Shown here piece by piece: positions 49,139 to 56,837 of a stretch of 64,000 nucleotides of DNA. The stretch lies in assembly GCA_000710935.1 (NCBI GenBank), contig BAYV01000010.1, positions 84,571 through 148,570 of the forward strand, written 5' to 3'. A model generated the notes under the pieces. That model was not told the origin of the DNA. It saw only the letters and a list, made by a program, of their open reading frames with translations, and searched no databases. The stretch is from Iodidimonas nitroreducens (lineage in GTDB: Bacteria > Pseudomonadota > Alphaproteobacteria > Sphingomonadales > Rhodothalassiaceae). The translations under genes and the position numbers were made by a program. Numbering within the stretch: position 1 is the first letter of the stretch; each line of letters starts with the position of its first letter.

Positions 49139-49471
49139 ATGAGTGCAACGATAAACGACCGCATCGCTCAGGATGTGAAGGCTGATGATGTGGTGCTGTT
49201 CATGAAAGGCACACCGGTTTTTCCGCAATGCGGCTTTTCGTCAACCGTCGTCCAGATTTTGAGCCATATCGGCGTCCCGTTCAAAGCTTATGACGTGCTG
49301 TCTGATCCCGAATTGCGCGAAGGCATCAAGGCCTATTCCGAATGGCCCACCATCCCCCAGCTTTATGTGAAGGGGGAATTTGTTGGCGGCTGCGACATCA
49401 TCCGCGAAATGTTTTCCAATGGTGAATTGGGTGAATTGCTTGAAGAACAAGGCATCAAGGCACAAGCCTGA
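49139..49471 (+). CDS. grxD: Monothiol glutaredoxin (Grx4 family)
   Basis: 110 aa, CGFS-type: [20 protein letters not shown], then [19 protein letters not shown]. It assembles or transfers [2Fe-2S] clusters, often with BolA. The ATG at 49139 has GGAG eight bases upstream; ATG 49133 and an upstream GTG are less likely. A terminator follows, closing the purine/BolA-Grx segment. Confidence 0.96.
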   Translation: MSATINDRIAQDVKADDVVLFMKGTPVFPQCGFSSTVVQILSHIGVPFKAYDVLSDPELREGIKAYSEWPTIPQLYVKGEFVGGCDIIREMFSNGELGELLEEQGIKAQA

Positions 49472-49502
49472 TTGCTTCAGGTCTTATCCTGCTGCAATGA
49501 TC

Positions 49503-49532
49503 AGCCTCGGCATTTTTGCCGGGGCTTTTTTT
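49503..49532 (+). terminator. Rho-independent terminator after grxD
   Basis: Stem AGCCTCGGCA / TGCCGGGGCT (10 bp with one G-T pair), loop TTTT, then a run of seven T. It begins 32 bases after the grxD stop. Confidence 0.88.
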
Positions 49533-49588
49533 CTGCCTTATTCTGGCACAGAAAACCCCCTTCAACCCTTCGCTCTCATAATATCAAC

Positions 49589-49617
49589 TTGACATATAAC
49601 CAATACGAATATATCAA
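49589..49617 (+). promoter_or_regulatory. Sigma-70-like promoter of the lipoprotein gene
   Basis: TTGACA, 17 bases, then TATCAA in an AT-rich stretch unusual for this genome, 39 bases before the ATG. It matches the vegetative consensus well. Confidence 0.6.
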
Positions 49618-49655
49618 AAATATATATTCACCTTACCCCATCGGAGCCATCATTC

Positions 49656-50015
49656 ATGATCTCAACGTCTTGGCGTACATCTGTTATCGCCCCCGCCCTG
49701 CTCGGCAGCGCAATGGCCTTATCCGCCTGTTCGATCAATGTCGAGGATCGCTCGCCTCCATATGACGGACCCATGGAAAGCAGCAGACAGTCCGATCTCA
49801 AAGACGGTGAAACACGGATCACGATAAGTCGCCGCATGGGGGATCGTGATGCGGCCTTCGATAGCATGGTCGCCATGGCCAGCACTTTGCGCGCAAAAGG
49901 GTGCCGGATTGGGGAAACGCAAGGCTGGATGGCGTTAAAAGGCAGCGACAAGCGTGGCTTTCATGTGCGGGCGGTGTGCCCCGATGGATTTAGCCTTTCG
50001 CAGATCAGATCATGA
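49656..50015 (+). CDS. Small lipoprotein of unknown function
   Basis: 119 aa. A lipobox LSAC (Cys25) ends a hydrophobic signal (PALLGSAMA), so the mature protein is probably lipid-anchored. The mature part has about 95 polar residues with two more Cys (GCRIG and VCPDG) and no family I can name. It has its own promoter-like sequence and is convergent with the Hpt-receiver gene. Confidence 0.75.
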   Translation: MISTSWRTSVIAPALLGSAMALSACSINVEDRSPPYDGPMESSRQSDLKDGETRITISRRMGDRDAAFDSMVAMASTLRAKGCRIGETQGWMALKGSDKRGFHVRAVCPDGFSLSQIRS

Positions 50016-50049
50016 AGGTGCTGGTTGCAATATCAGCGCAGCCGCATCT

Positions 50050-50817
50050 TTAAAGCAGGCCCAGCCTGGAAAAAACATCGGCCACATCATCGGCAAATTT
50101 CGATGATTTCGACAGGATCGGCACCTGATCGGGTAAGCCTTCGAGCTTTACATGTCCGCGCTTTTCACTGGTGAGAAGGGCAATGGGAATCCCTTTGGTG
50201 GACGGCATGGCCAGAAGGGCACAGGCAAAATCGATCCCGGTGAGTTCGGGCATGAAATTAGAGACGATCACCAGATCCGGGCGCATTTGCGCCGCCAGCG
50301 CCAGCGCATCCACTGTCGACCACACATTAACGATGCGATAACCGCATTCAGCCAGTTCGCGGGTCACGAAATTGGTGGCGGCCCCTTCGGTCATCACCAG
50401 CATTACTTCGATATCGCGCACTTCCACATCTTCAACATCGAAAGAGCCTTTAGCGGGCAAGCGGCGACAGAAGCGGGCGATTTCTTCCGGGCTGGCATTG
50501 AGTCGCCCATCAAGAGCTTCGCTGATGCGATCCACAAAAACCTGACAATCCGCCAGAACGCGCCCTTCGATCCCGCTGACATTGCCGAGATAATCCTCAA
50601 AGCGATGCGCCAGAACCTTGATCATATTGACACCAACACTGGCCGCCAGCCCCTTGATGGAATGGGCCTGTTGACGCATGACCGCCACAGCCGTGGCTTT
50701 ATCCAGCTTTTGATGGCTGACATCCGCCAGAATGCCGCTCATTTGGATCGAGCGATCCTCGATGGCATCGAGGGCTTCCTGGGCGGCTTCTTCAAGGCTG
50801 GGCAGATCGGATGTCAT
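50050..50817 (-). CDS. Hpt domain protein fused to a degenerate receiver
   Basis: 255 aa. The N-terminal histidine phosphotransfer domain (about 12-115) has AHSIKGLAASVG with His52 as the likely phospho-site. The C-terminal receiver-like domain (about 133-250) begins IEVMLVMTEG, where the paired acidic residues of real receivers are missing, and the acceptor position reads SNFMPELTG with Ser186 replacing Asp; only the Lys in PILSKSS is kept. So phosphotransfer may end at the Hpt domain while the receiver acts as a binding module. ATG at 50817 is preferred over 50835. pleD and divK are 0.7-2.4 kb away on the same strand. Confidence 0.82.
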   Translation of the reverse strand: MTSDLPSLEEAAQEALDAIEDRSIQMSGILADVSHQKLDKATAVAVMRQQAHSIKGLAASVGVNMIKVLAHRFEDYLGNVSGIEGRVLADCQVFVDRISEALDGRLNASPEEIARFCRRLPAKGSFDVEDVEVRDIEVMLVMTEGAATNFVTRELAECGYRIVNVWSTVDALALAAQMRPDLVIVSNFMPELTGIDFACALLAMPSTKGIPIALLTSEKRGHVKLEGLPDQVPILSKSSKFADDVADVFSRLGLL

Positions 50818-50917
50818 AATCTCTCTAAACTCCATGCTGATGGGCTTTATCCATGAGTAAGGGCAAAGGGTCAAAAAACTTCTAACATTCTGGCACTTTT
50901 TAAATCCGTCACAGTGC

Positions 50918-50945
50918 TTGACAAATCCGGTGCTGGCTCTATGTT
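50918..50945 (+). promoter_or_regulatory. Sigma-70-like promoter of rpmG
   Basis: TTGACA, 16 bases, TATGTT, ending about 70 bases before the rpmG ATG. Good -35, moderate -10. Confidence 0.55.
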
Positions 50946-51015
50946 TGCGCCTTCGATTCAGCCACAGGAAACACCCTGTTGGCATCAACACCAAAAAGAC
51001 GGTGGAGTTCCCGCG

Positions 51016-51183
51016 ATGGCCAAGCCAAATGGCATTAAAATCAAGCTCGTGAGCAGCGCGGGCACCGGTTATTTTTATGTAACCAAGAAAAACCCACGGA
51101 CCATGACCGAGAAGCTGACGCTTCGCAAATATGATCCCGTGGTGCGCAAGCATGTGGATTTCAAAGAAGCCAAAATCAAATAA
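51016..51183 (+). CDS. rpmG: 50S ribosomal protein L33
   Basis: 55-aa ribosomal protein: [20 protein letters not shown], then [17 protein letters not shown]. The zinc-binding Cys pairs of the C+ form are absent, as in many proteobacteria. Single gene with its own promoter and terminator. A longer in-frame extension to 50914 is not conserved. Confidence 0.97.
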   Translation: MAKPNGIKIKLVSSAGTGYFYVTKKNPRTMTEKLTLRKYDPVVRKHVDFKEAKIK

Positions 51184-51207
51184 GGCTTTTCTTGATTTTA
51201 TAAAATT

Positions 51208-51250
51208 GCCGGATTCGCTGGGCTCGTCCCCCGCGTTTCCGGCTTTTTTT
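51208..51250 (+). terminator. Terminator after rpmG
   Basis: GCCGGA / TCCGGC arms with inner CGC/GCG and GGG/CCC pairs, followed by seven T. Confidence 0.75.
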
Positions 51251-51253
51251 ATG

Positions 51254-51441
51254 GCGCATTGCCGCAAAGCAAAGCGGATGCGCGCTAAGGGCCTCAGGGG
51301 ACTTGAACGAACATTCGCTCTGAGCAGCGAAAATGGTGGATTTCGAGAACCGGAACGGAATGTACATCGGCGTACATGAGAACCGGAAGCGCAGAAAGCC
51401 ACCATTTGCAGCAAAGCGGAGTAGAATGTGCGCTAAGGGAT
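51254..51441. repeat. REP-like nested palindromic element between rpmG and pleD
   Basis: About 190 noncoding bases made of nested symmetry. At the centre TGTAC (51361-51365) and GTACA (51372-51376) form a small hairpin. Two direct copies of GAGAACCGGA flank it (51345-51354 and 51378-51387). Outside these, AAATGGTGG (51331-51339) pairs with CCACCATTT (51399-51407). The whole is bordered by direct repeats GCAAAGCGGA (51269-51278, 51411-51420) and GCGCTAAGGG (51282-51291, 51430-51439). A separate hairpin GCGCAT/ATGCGC lies at the left end. It looks like an interspersed palindromic element, perhaps a MITE or REP, between convergent genes. Confidence 0.72.
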
Positions 51442-52821
51442 TCAGGCGGCGCTGGCAATCACCACCCTGTTCCGCCCTTCATGCTTTGCCTGGTAAAGCG
51501 CCGCATCGGCCCGTTCCAAAAGATCGGCCGTGCTTTTGATGCTGGCATCCACAAAAGCAAGACCTAGGCTGACCGTGATATTCACTTCCTTGCCGCCACT
51601 GATAATGAAGGGTTCATCGCTGATGGTTTGACGCAAGCGATCGGCGATCACCCCGGCATCATTGGGCAGGGTATCGGGCATGATCACCACGAATTCCTCG
51701 CCACCAAAGCGCGCGGCCAAATCCACACCCCGGATATTGCGGGCAATCCGGCGGGCGAATTCATGCAAAATTTCATCCCCTGCCGCATGGCCATAAGTAT
51801 CATTCACCGGCTTGAAATGATCAATATCCAACATGACGAGGGAAAGGGTTTTTTTGGTTTTTTTGGATTGCCGCAGCAGGGTTTCCAGATGGCTGTTCAT
51901 ATAATGGCGATTATAAAGCCCGGTGACCGCATCGGTGGTGGCCAATTGCATCGAAAGATGGAAATTTTCCCATAAACGATCCGAATAGCGCTTGCGCCGC
52001 ACCTGTGTGCGGGCCCGAGCCATTAATTCAAGGCGCTCCACCGGGGGGATGAGATAATCATTGACGCCCATTTCAAGCGCCCGCACCAATTGCCGCGACC
52101 CCTGCTCACTATCATCCACTACGACCAGAATAGGCACATTGCGGGTTTCTTCATAAGATCGCAGCTTGGAACAAACCCATAAGCCATCAGTTTCGCGCAT
52201 GGATAAAGAGACGATCACCAGATCATAATTTTTCTCACGCGCCCGATCAGCCACATTTTCGCCGCCGGTGGAATGGGTGACGCTGGCCATTTCAGACAGC
52301 ATATGCCCCACCCTTGCAGCCACTTTTTCATTATCATCCACATAAAGAATCGATGTATTGGATGGCTGAAACGTCTCCCGCTCTTCTTCGGCCTTAACCC
52401 AGCCCAGAACGGCACCGGTATTTTCGCGGTTTTTCAGTTCATCCATCATCACCTTCAGGCGCACCAGCGATTTCACCCGCGCAAAAAGGGCAATGTCATC
52501 CACCGGCTTGGTCAGGAAATCCTCGGCCCCGGCTTCAAGCCCTGCGACTTTGTCGCTCATCTGATCCAAGGCGGTTACCATGATCACAGGAATGTGATTG
52601 GTTTTGGGATCGCTTTTGATATGGCGGCACACCTCAAAGCCATTCATGCCCGGCATCATCACATCGAGCAAAACGATATCGGGCTGCTCGCGCTGAACGA
52701 TTTCCAGGGCATCGGGGCCGGATGTGGCGCACAAAACATCAAAATATTCGCTGGCAAGCTTGGCTTCCAGAAGCTTTACATTGGGCAGAACATCATCAAC
52801 GACCAGCACGCGGGCTGTCAT
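51442..52821 (-). CDS. pleD: PleD-type diguanylate cyclase response regulator
   Basis: 459 aa: receiver 1 (about 1-120) with Asp53 in [11 protein letters not shown], a second receiver-like domain (about 150-275) and GGDEF (about 290-455). The second receiver lacks the acceptor Asp (VSLSM), as in Caulobacter PleD, where it serves dimerisation. The active site is GGEEF and an inhibitory RxxD (RGVD) lies five residues before it, so product feedback is expected. Its start overlaps the divK stop by four bases. Makes cyclic di-GMP at the differentiating pole in Caulobacter. Confidence 0.95.
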   Translation of the reverse strand: MTARVLVVDDVLPNVKLLEAKLASEYFDVLCATSGPDALEIVQREQPDIVLLDVMMPGMNGFEVCRHIKSDPKTNHIPVIMVTALDQMSDKVAGLEAGAEDFLTKPVDDIALFARVKSLVRLKVMMDELKNRENTGAVLGWVKAEEERETFQPSNTSILYVDDNEKVAARVGHMLSEMASVTHSTGGENVADRAREKNYDLVIVSLSMRETDGLWVCSKLRSYEETRNVPILVVVDDSEQGSRQLVRALEMGVNDYLIPPVERLELMARARTQVRRKRYSDRLWENFHLSMQLATTDAVTGLYNRHYMNSHLETLLRQSKKTKKTLSLVMLDIDHFKPVNDTYGHAAGDEILHEFARRIARNIRGVDLAARFGGEEFVVIMPDTLPNDAGVIADRLRQTISDEPFIISGGKEVNITVSLGLAFVDASIKSTADLLERADAALYQAKHEGRNRVVIASAA

Positions 52822-53192
52822 GTATTATCACCTGCAAACTGTTTGATTGTTTCGAGAAACTGGCCCACCGAAATGGGTTTGGCAATATAAGCCTCGCAAC
52901 CGCCTTCCCTGATTTTTTCCTCATCACCCTTCATGGCAAAAGCCGTCACGGCAATCACCGGAATCAAGCGAAGGTCTTCATCTTCCTTGATCCATTTGGT
53001 GACTTCAAGGCCAGAGACCTCGGGCAATTGGATATCCATCAAAATCAGATCCGGGCGATGATCCCGGGCCAGTTCCAAAGCCGCCATGCCATCCCTGGTT
53101 TGGATGGTTTCATAATCATGTGCTTCCAAAAGATCGCAAAAGAGCTTCATATTAAGCTCATTATCTTCGACCACGAGAATTTTCTTCGCCAT
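52818..53192 (-). CDS. divK: Single-domain response regulator DivK
   Basis: 124-aa stand-alone receiver: [16 protein letters not shown], phospho-Asp53 in [26 protein letters not shown] and the Lys in [10 protein letters not shown]. DivK relays signals from PleC/DivJ to the CckA-CtrA pathway. It overlaps the pleD start by four bases, the same divK-pleD operon as in Caulobacter, which strongly supports orthology over a generic CheY. Confidence 0.94.
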   Translation of the reverse strand: MAKKILVVEDNELNMKLFCDLLEAHDYETIQTRDGMAALELARDHRPDLILMDIQLPEVSGLEVTKWIKEDEDLRLIPVIAVTAFAMKGDEEKIREGGCEAYIAKPISVGQFLETIKQFAGDNT

Positions 53193-53407
53193 TGGAATCC
53201 GATCAGTTATCTATACTGAGATAAACTATAGCTGCAAAAGACCTTAAAATTCGATGATGCACCAGAGCGCGACGCATCAGATCGCCGTGAAACTGATTAT
53301 AACCCTAACTTTTCAATCCTAAAGAAAGGTTTATTTCAATTCAGATAAAATCCCACATAAAAAATCACAAGCCCGGTGCCGATCAGGCGCCTTCTCATGA
53401 ATTTTTC

Positions 53408-53659
53408 ATGGCGGTGGCTTTGCAGGCTTTGGCTTTCATCCTTGCCGATGAAACCCTGCGCGGTCGTTTTCTGGATTTGAGCGGGATCACCGCCGATCAG
53501 ATCCGCGATCAGGTCCAGGATCCTGATTTTCTCTGTGCCGTCCTTGATTTTCTGCTGGCCAATGAAAAGGATCTTCTGGCCTTCACCCAGGAAACCGGGA
53601 TCGATGCCACCGCACCGGGATTGGCCCGCCACGGGCTTCATGGCCCCGATTTCGACTGA
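53408..53659 (+). CDS. DUF3572 family protein
   Basis: 83 aa, helical: MAVALQALAFILADETLRGRF, then GITADQIRDQVQDPDFLCAVLDFLL. This small alphaproteobacterial family commonly lies next to divK, divergently, as here. Function unknown. No good ribosome binding site precedes the ATG and the frame is open upstream, so the true start may be earlier. Confidence 0.8.
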   Translation: MAVALQALAFILADETLRGRFLDLSGITADQIRDQVQDPDFLCAVLDFLLANEKDLLAFTQETGIDATAPGLARHGLHGPDFD

Positions 53660-53783
53660 AACCTTATAAATTTTTCGTAAGCACGCAAGATTATGCGTGC
53701 ACATCACCCTTTTGTCGCATTATCTGAACCTGTTCACGCGCTCGGGACTTTGCCACCCGCCTGCAATAGGCTATGAGACGATC

Positions 53784-54479
53784 ATGTCTAAACAATCTAT
53801 CCATCATGAAAACGGCCCGCTTTTGCCCGAAAGTCTGGGTTTGATCGAAGGCTTGGACCTCGACCCGGCACTGCCGCTGATTTTATGCGATGCCGATGAG
53901 GTGCTTTTGCAATTCGCCCTGCCTTTTGAAGGCTGGCTTCAAGAGCGCGGCTATGCTCTTGATTTCAAAAGCTTCGCCCTGTTTGGCAATATCCGCCGGC
54001 ATGATGATCAAAGCCTTGTCGAAGGCAATCAGATCCATGCCCTTGTGGATCAGTTTTTGCAACATGTGGTGGATCACAGCAAGGCCGTGGATGGGGCGAT
54101 TGATGCCGTTCGCCATCTGCAAAAGCGGGCGCAGATGGTGATTGTCAGCAATATCCCCCATATTTTGCGCCTGCGCCGGGAACAGGCTTTGGCAAAAATC
54201 GGCATGGCTTTGCCGGTGCTCTCCAATCATGGCCCCAAAGGGCCGATGGTGGCCCATATTCTGCGCACCCATCAGGCGCCGGCCATCTTTCTCGATGATC
54301 TGCCCCAACAGCATGCATCGGTGGCCGAACACGCAGATCATGTGCATCGCATTCATTTTGTGGCTGATCAGCGGCTTGCCGGATTGGTCGGCCCGGCCCC
54401 CGATAGCCATCACCGGATCGATCGCTGGCCTCTTTGCGTTGATCATATCGAAACCCATCTCACAGCAAACGGATTCTGA
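53784..54479 (+). CDS. HAD superfamily hydrolase-like protein
   Basis: 231 aa. HAD motif I reads LILCDADEVLLQF (DxD), motif II VIVSNIPH, and the end of the core IFLDDLPQQHASV supplies the acidic motif IV. A helical cap of about 90 residues lies between motifs I and II. The motif I form CDADE and His-rich C-terminus (HVHRIHFV) differ from common phosphatases; substrate unknown. ATG at 53784 follows GAGACG. It precedes the ROK kinase gene by five bases, so the two are cotranscribed and may handle the same sugar phosphate. Confidence 0.8.
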   Translation: MSKQSIHHENGPLLPESLGLIEGLDLDPALPLILCDADEVLLQFALPFEGWLQERGYALDFKSFALFGNIRRHDDQSLVEGNQIHALVDQFLQHVVDHSKAVDGAIDAVRHLQKRAQMVIVSNIPHILRLRREQALAKIGMALPVLSNHGPKGPMVAHILRTHQAPAIFLDDLPQQHASVAEHADHVHRIHFVADQRLAGLVGPAPDSHHRIDRWPLCVDHIETHLTANGF

Positions 54480-54484
54480 AACCC

Positions 54485-55381
54485 ATGACCATGCATATCG
54501 GCATCGACCTTGGCGGCACCAAAATCGAAATCGCGGCGCTTTCTCATGAGGGCGAAGAACTGCTTCGCACCCGGCGTCCGGCCCCTTCGAAAAATTATGA
54601 AGAAACGGTGCGAGCCATCGTAGATCTGATCGGAGAGGTGCAGCATAAGCTGGGTCATCCGGGAACCGTGGGCATTGGCACGCCGGGGGTGGTTTCGCGC
54701 AAAACCGGGCTGATCAAAAATGCCTATGCCACCGCCTTGAATGACAAACCCTTTAAAAGCGATCTGGAAACCGCATTGGGCCGCCCGATCAAAATTGCCA
54801 ATGATGGCAATTGCTTTGCCTTATCCGAAGCCATCGATGGCGCGGGCAAGGGGGCGGAAATCGTGTTTGGGGTGATTGTGGGCACGGGCTGCGGCGGCGG
54901 GCTGGTGATCGATCAGCATGTGATCGAAGGGGCCAATAGCATTGCCGCCGAATGGGGGCATAATCCCCTGCCCTCTCCCGATGAGCATGAATTGCAGGGC
55001 TTTTCCTATTATCAGGGCGGTGAAAACAATATCGAAGCCTATCTGTGTGGCGCGGGTTTGGTCCATGATCATCTTCGCAGCACCGGGGAAAGCCTCACCG
55101 CGCCGGAAATCGCCGCCGCAGATACGCCGCAAAAGGAACAGACCATGCAGCGCTATGAACGGCGCATGGCCAAAGCCTTGGGCTCCTTGATCAATATTAT
55201 TGATCCCCATGTCATTGTTCTGGGCGGCGGGCTTTCAAATATTGATCGCCTTTATGAAAATGTGCCCAAATATTGGGGTGAATATATCTTTTCCGATCAT
55301 GTGGAGACCCAATTCAAACGCAATGTGCATGGCGATAGCTCTGGTGTACGCGGGGCCGCATGGCTTTGGGTTGATCACTGA
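54485..55381 (+). CDS. ROK family sugar kinase (fructokinase-like) without zinc-site cysteines
   Basis: 298 aa. The phosphate-1 loop GIDLGGTKIEIAAL, TPGVVSRKTGL, the catalytic Asp in ANDGNCFALSE and VIVGTGCGGGLVI, and AEWGHNPLP (His159) fit ROK fructokinases and N-acetyl-hexosamine kinases. The zinc motif Cys-x-Cys-x4-Cys is missing: residues 174-182 read SYYQGGENN before the conserved IEAY. It is coupled to the HAD gene five bases upstream. Substrate not assignable; fructose or mannose would be typical. Confidence 0.88.
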   Translation: MTMHIGIDLGGTKIEIAALSHEGEELLRTRRPAPSKNYEETVRAIVDLIGEVQHKLGHPGTVGIGTPGVVSRKTGLIKNAYATALNDKPFKSDLETALGRPIKIANDGNCFALSEAIDGAGKGAEIVFGVIVGTGCGGGLVIDQHVIEGANSIAAEWGHNPLPSPDEHELQGFSYYQGGENNIEAYLCGAGLVHDHLRSTGESLTAPEIAAADTPQKEQTMQRYERRMAKALGSLINIIDPHVIVLGGGLSNIDRLYENVPKYWGEYIFSDHVETQFKRNVHGDSSGVRGAAWLWVDH

Positions 55382-55483
55382 ACCGGCCCAAAAACCGGCA
55401 AGCATGGCCGCGCACCCGGCAAATCTTTCCAAAATAAGCTTAATCTAGGATGCAAAAGCCCGCTTTAGCTTGATTTTTCCATC

Positions 55484-55499
55484 TGGCATGGTTTGTGCT
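55484..55499 (+). promoter_or_regulatory. Sigma-54-like promoter of the GGDEF gene
   Basis: TGGCATG, four bases, GTGCT: GG and GC are ten bases apart as RpoN requires, with one change in each box from TGGCACG and TTGCW. It ends 47 bases before the ATG. Confidence 0.6.
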
Positions 55500-55546
55500 T
55501 ATATCCTTCCATCAGGTCGAGAGAAACCGATCAGAGGAATGATTTT

Positions 55547-56281
55547 ATGAGCCAGGCCCTTTTCGCTGACACTGCTTTTGAAACCCAGCCCATGCCTTTG
55601 CCGCAGGCCTTGAGCCTGCGCGCCAAGGATCCGATCCGCTCCGCCCGCAAGCGCTTGATGGCCACAGAAAAAGCCTCCAAAGCGGCGCCATCCGAAAGCC
55701 ATCAGGAAGGCGCACCGGATATCGGCCTCATCTCGGATTTTCTGAGCTATGCAGCGGCGGCGGAACAAACCATTGCCGAGCAGCAGGCCCGTATCGCCCA
55801 GCTTCTGACCCTGTCGCTGACCGATGAAATGACCGGGCTTGCCAATCGCCGGGGCTTTGAAGACGCCATGGGCCGTGCTTTATCGCGCGCGCATCGCTAT
55901 GAAGAAGAAGGGGTTTTGGGGCTGTTTGATCTTGATGGATTCAAAGAGACCAATGATCGCTTTGGCCATCAGGCCGGCGATGAAATCCTCAAAATCGTGG
56001 GCCAAACCCTTGCCAATAGCGTGCGCAGCATCGATTGCGCCGCGCGCCTTGGGGGGGATGAATTTGCGGTTATCCTGATGCCCTGCAAACATCATGGCGG
56101 ACGGGAAGCCCTTCACCGCCTGCAAGAGACCATCGCCCGCAAGAGCGTTTTTTATCAGGGGCAGAATCTGCAGGTCAAAGCCAGCCTTGGCATCAGTGCG
56201 ATCAAAAAATCCACCGATCTGCACAGCCTGCTTTTCGAGGCGGACCGGGCGATGTATCAAAACAAACGCGCCCGCCGATAA
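55547..56281 (+). CDS. Diguanylate cyclase (GGDEF domain)
   Basis: 244 aa, soluble. An N-terminal region of about 85 residues without a recognised sensor is followed by a short coiled coil (AAAEQTIAEQQARIAQLLT) and a GGDEF domain with intact GGDEF and an RxxD inhibitory site (RSID). Predicted product is cyclic di-GMP. ATG at 55547 has AGAGGA eight bases upstream. The sigma-54-like promoter suggests it is switched on with late flagellar genes. Confidence 0.9.
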   Translation: MSQALFADTAFETQPMPLPQALSLRAKDPIRSARKRLMATEKASKAAPSESHQEGAPDIGLISDFLSYAAAAEQTIAEQQARIAQLLTLSLTDEMTGLANRRGFEDAMGRALSRAHRYEEEGVLGLFDLDGFKETNDRFGHQAGDEILKIVGQTLANSVRSIDCAARLGGDEFAVILMPCKHHGGREALHRLQETIARKSVFYQGQNLQVKASLGISAIKKSTDLHSLLFEADRAMYQNKRARR

Positions 56282-56369
56282 ACACTTTTTCCCATCATCA
56301 AGGCTGGAAGGATGGATCAAGGCCTGCTAATCACGAGGCAGGATCAATCCATTTGATGGGAGCCATGAA

Positions 56370-56828
56370 ATGACCGTGGAAGCACGTCTGACTGAACTGG
56401 GCATCGTCCTGCCTGCCCCGGCCAAAGCTTTGGCAAATTATGTTCCCTTCGTCAAAAGCGGCCATCTGATGAGCATTTCCGGCCAGCTTCCCATCGATGC
56501 GGAGGGCTTGAGAAAAGGCAAGGTGGGGGCCGATCTCAGCACCGAAGAAGCGGCCATCGCCGCCCGCATGTGCGCCATCAATATCATCGCCCAAATAAAA
56601 GCCGCCTGTGATGGCGATCTGGAGCGGGTGCAAAGAATCGTCAAGCTGGGCGGCTTTGTGAATTGCATTGATGGTTTTGAACAGCAGCCACAGGTAGTGA
56701 ATGGCGCATCGGACCTGATGGTTGAGGTTTTTGGCGATAAGGGCCGCCATTCCCGCTCGGCCGTGGGTGTTAATGCCCTGCCGCTCAATGCGCCGGTGGA
56801 AATCGATGCGCTGGTGGAAATCGCCTGA
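56370..56828 (+). CDS. RidA family protein (YjgF-like)
   Basis: 152 aa of the longer RidA subgroup (COG0251): GHLMSISGQLPIDAEG, then IIAQIKAACDGDLERVQRIVKLGGFVN (pieces quoted) and HSRSAVGVNALPLNAPVEID. RidA hydrolyses reactive enamine/imine intermediates from serine/threonine dehydratases; such a dehydratase is encoded 36 kb away. The subgroup's exact substrate is unknown. Confidence 0.92.
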   Translation: MTVEARLTELGIVLPAPAKALANYVPFVKSGHLMSISGQLPIDAEGLRKGKVGADLSTEEAAIAARMCAINIIAQIKAACDGDLERVQRIVKLGGFVNCIDGFEQQPQVVNGASDLMVEVFGDKGRHSRSAVGVNALPLNAPVEIDALVEIA

Positions 56829-56837
56829 TCACCGGCG

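Noticed and set aside
50818..51414. N-terminal extension of the Hpt-receiver ORF
   Set aside because: It would overlap rpmG and its promoter in antisense and is not Hpt-like; the ATG at 50817 fits the domain boundary.
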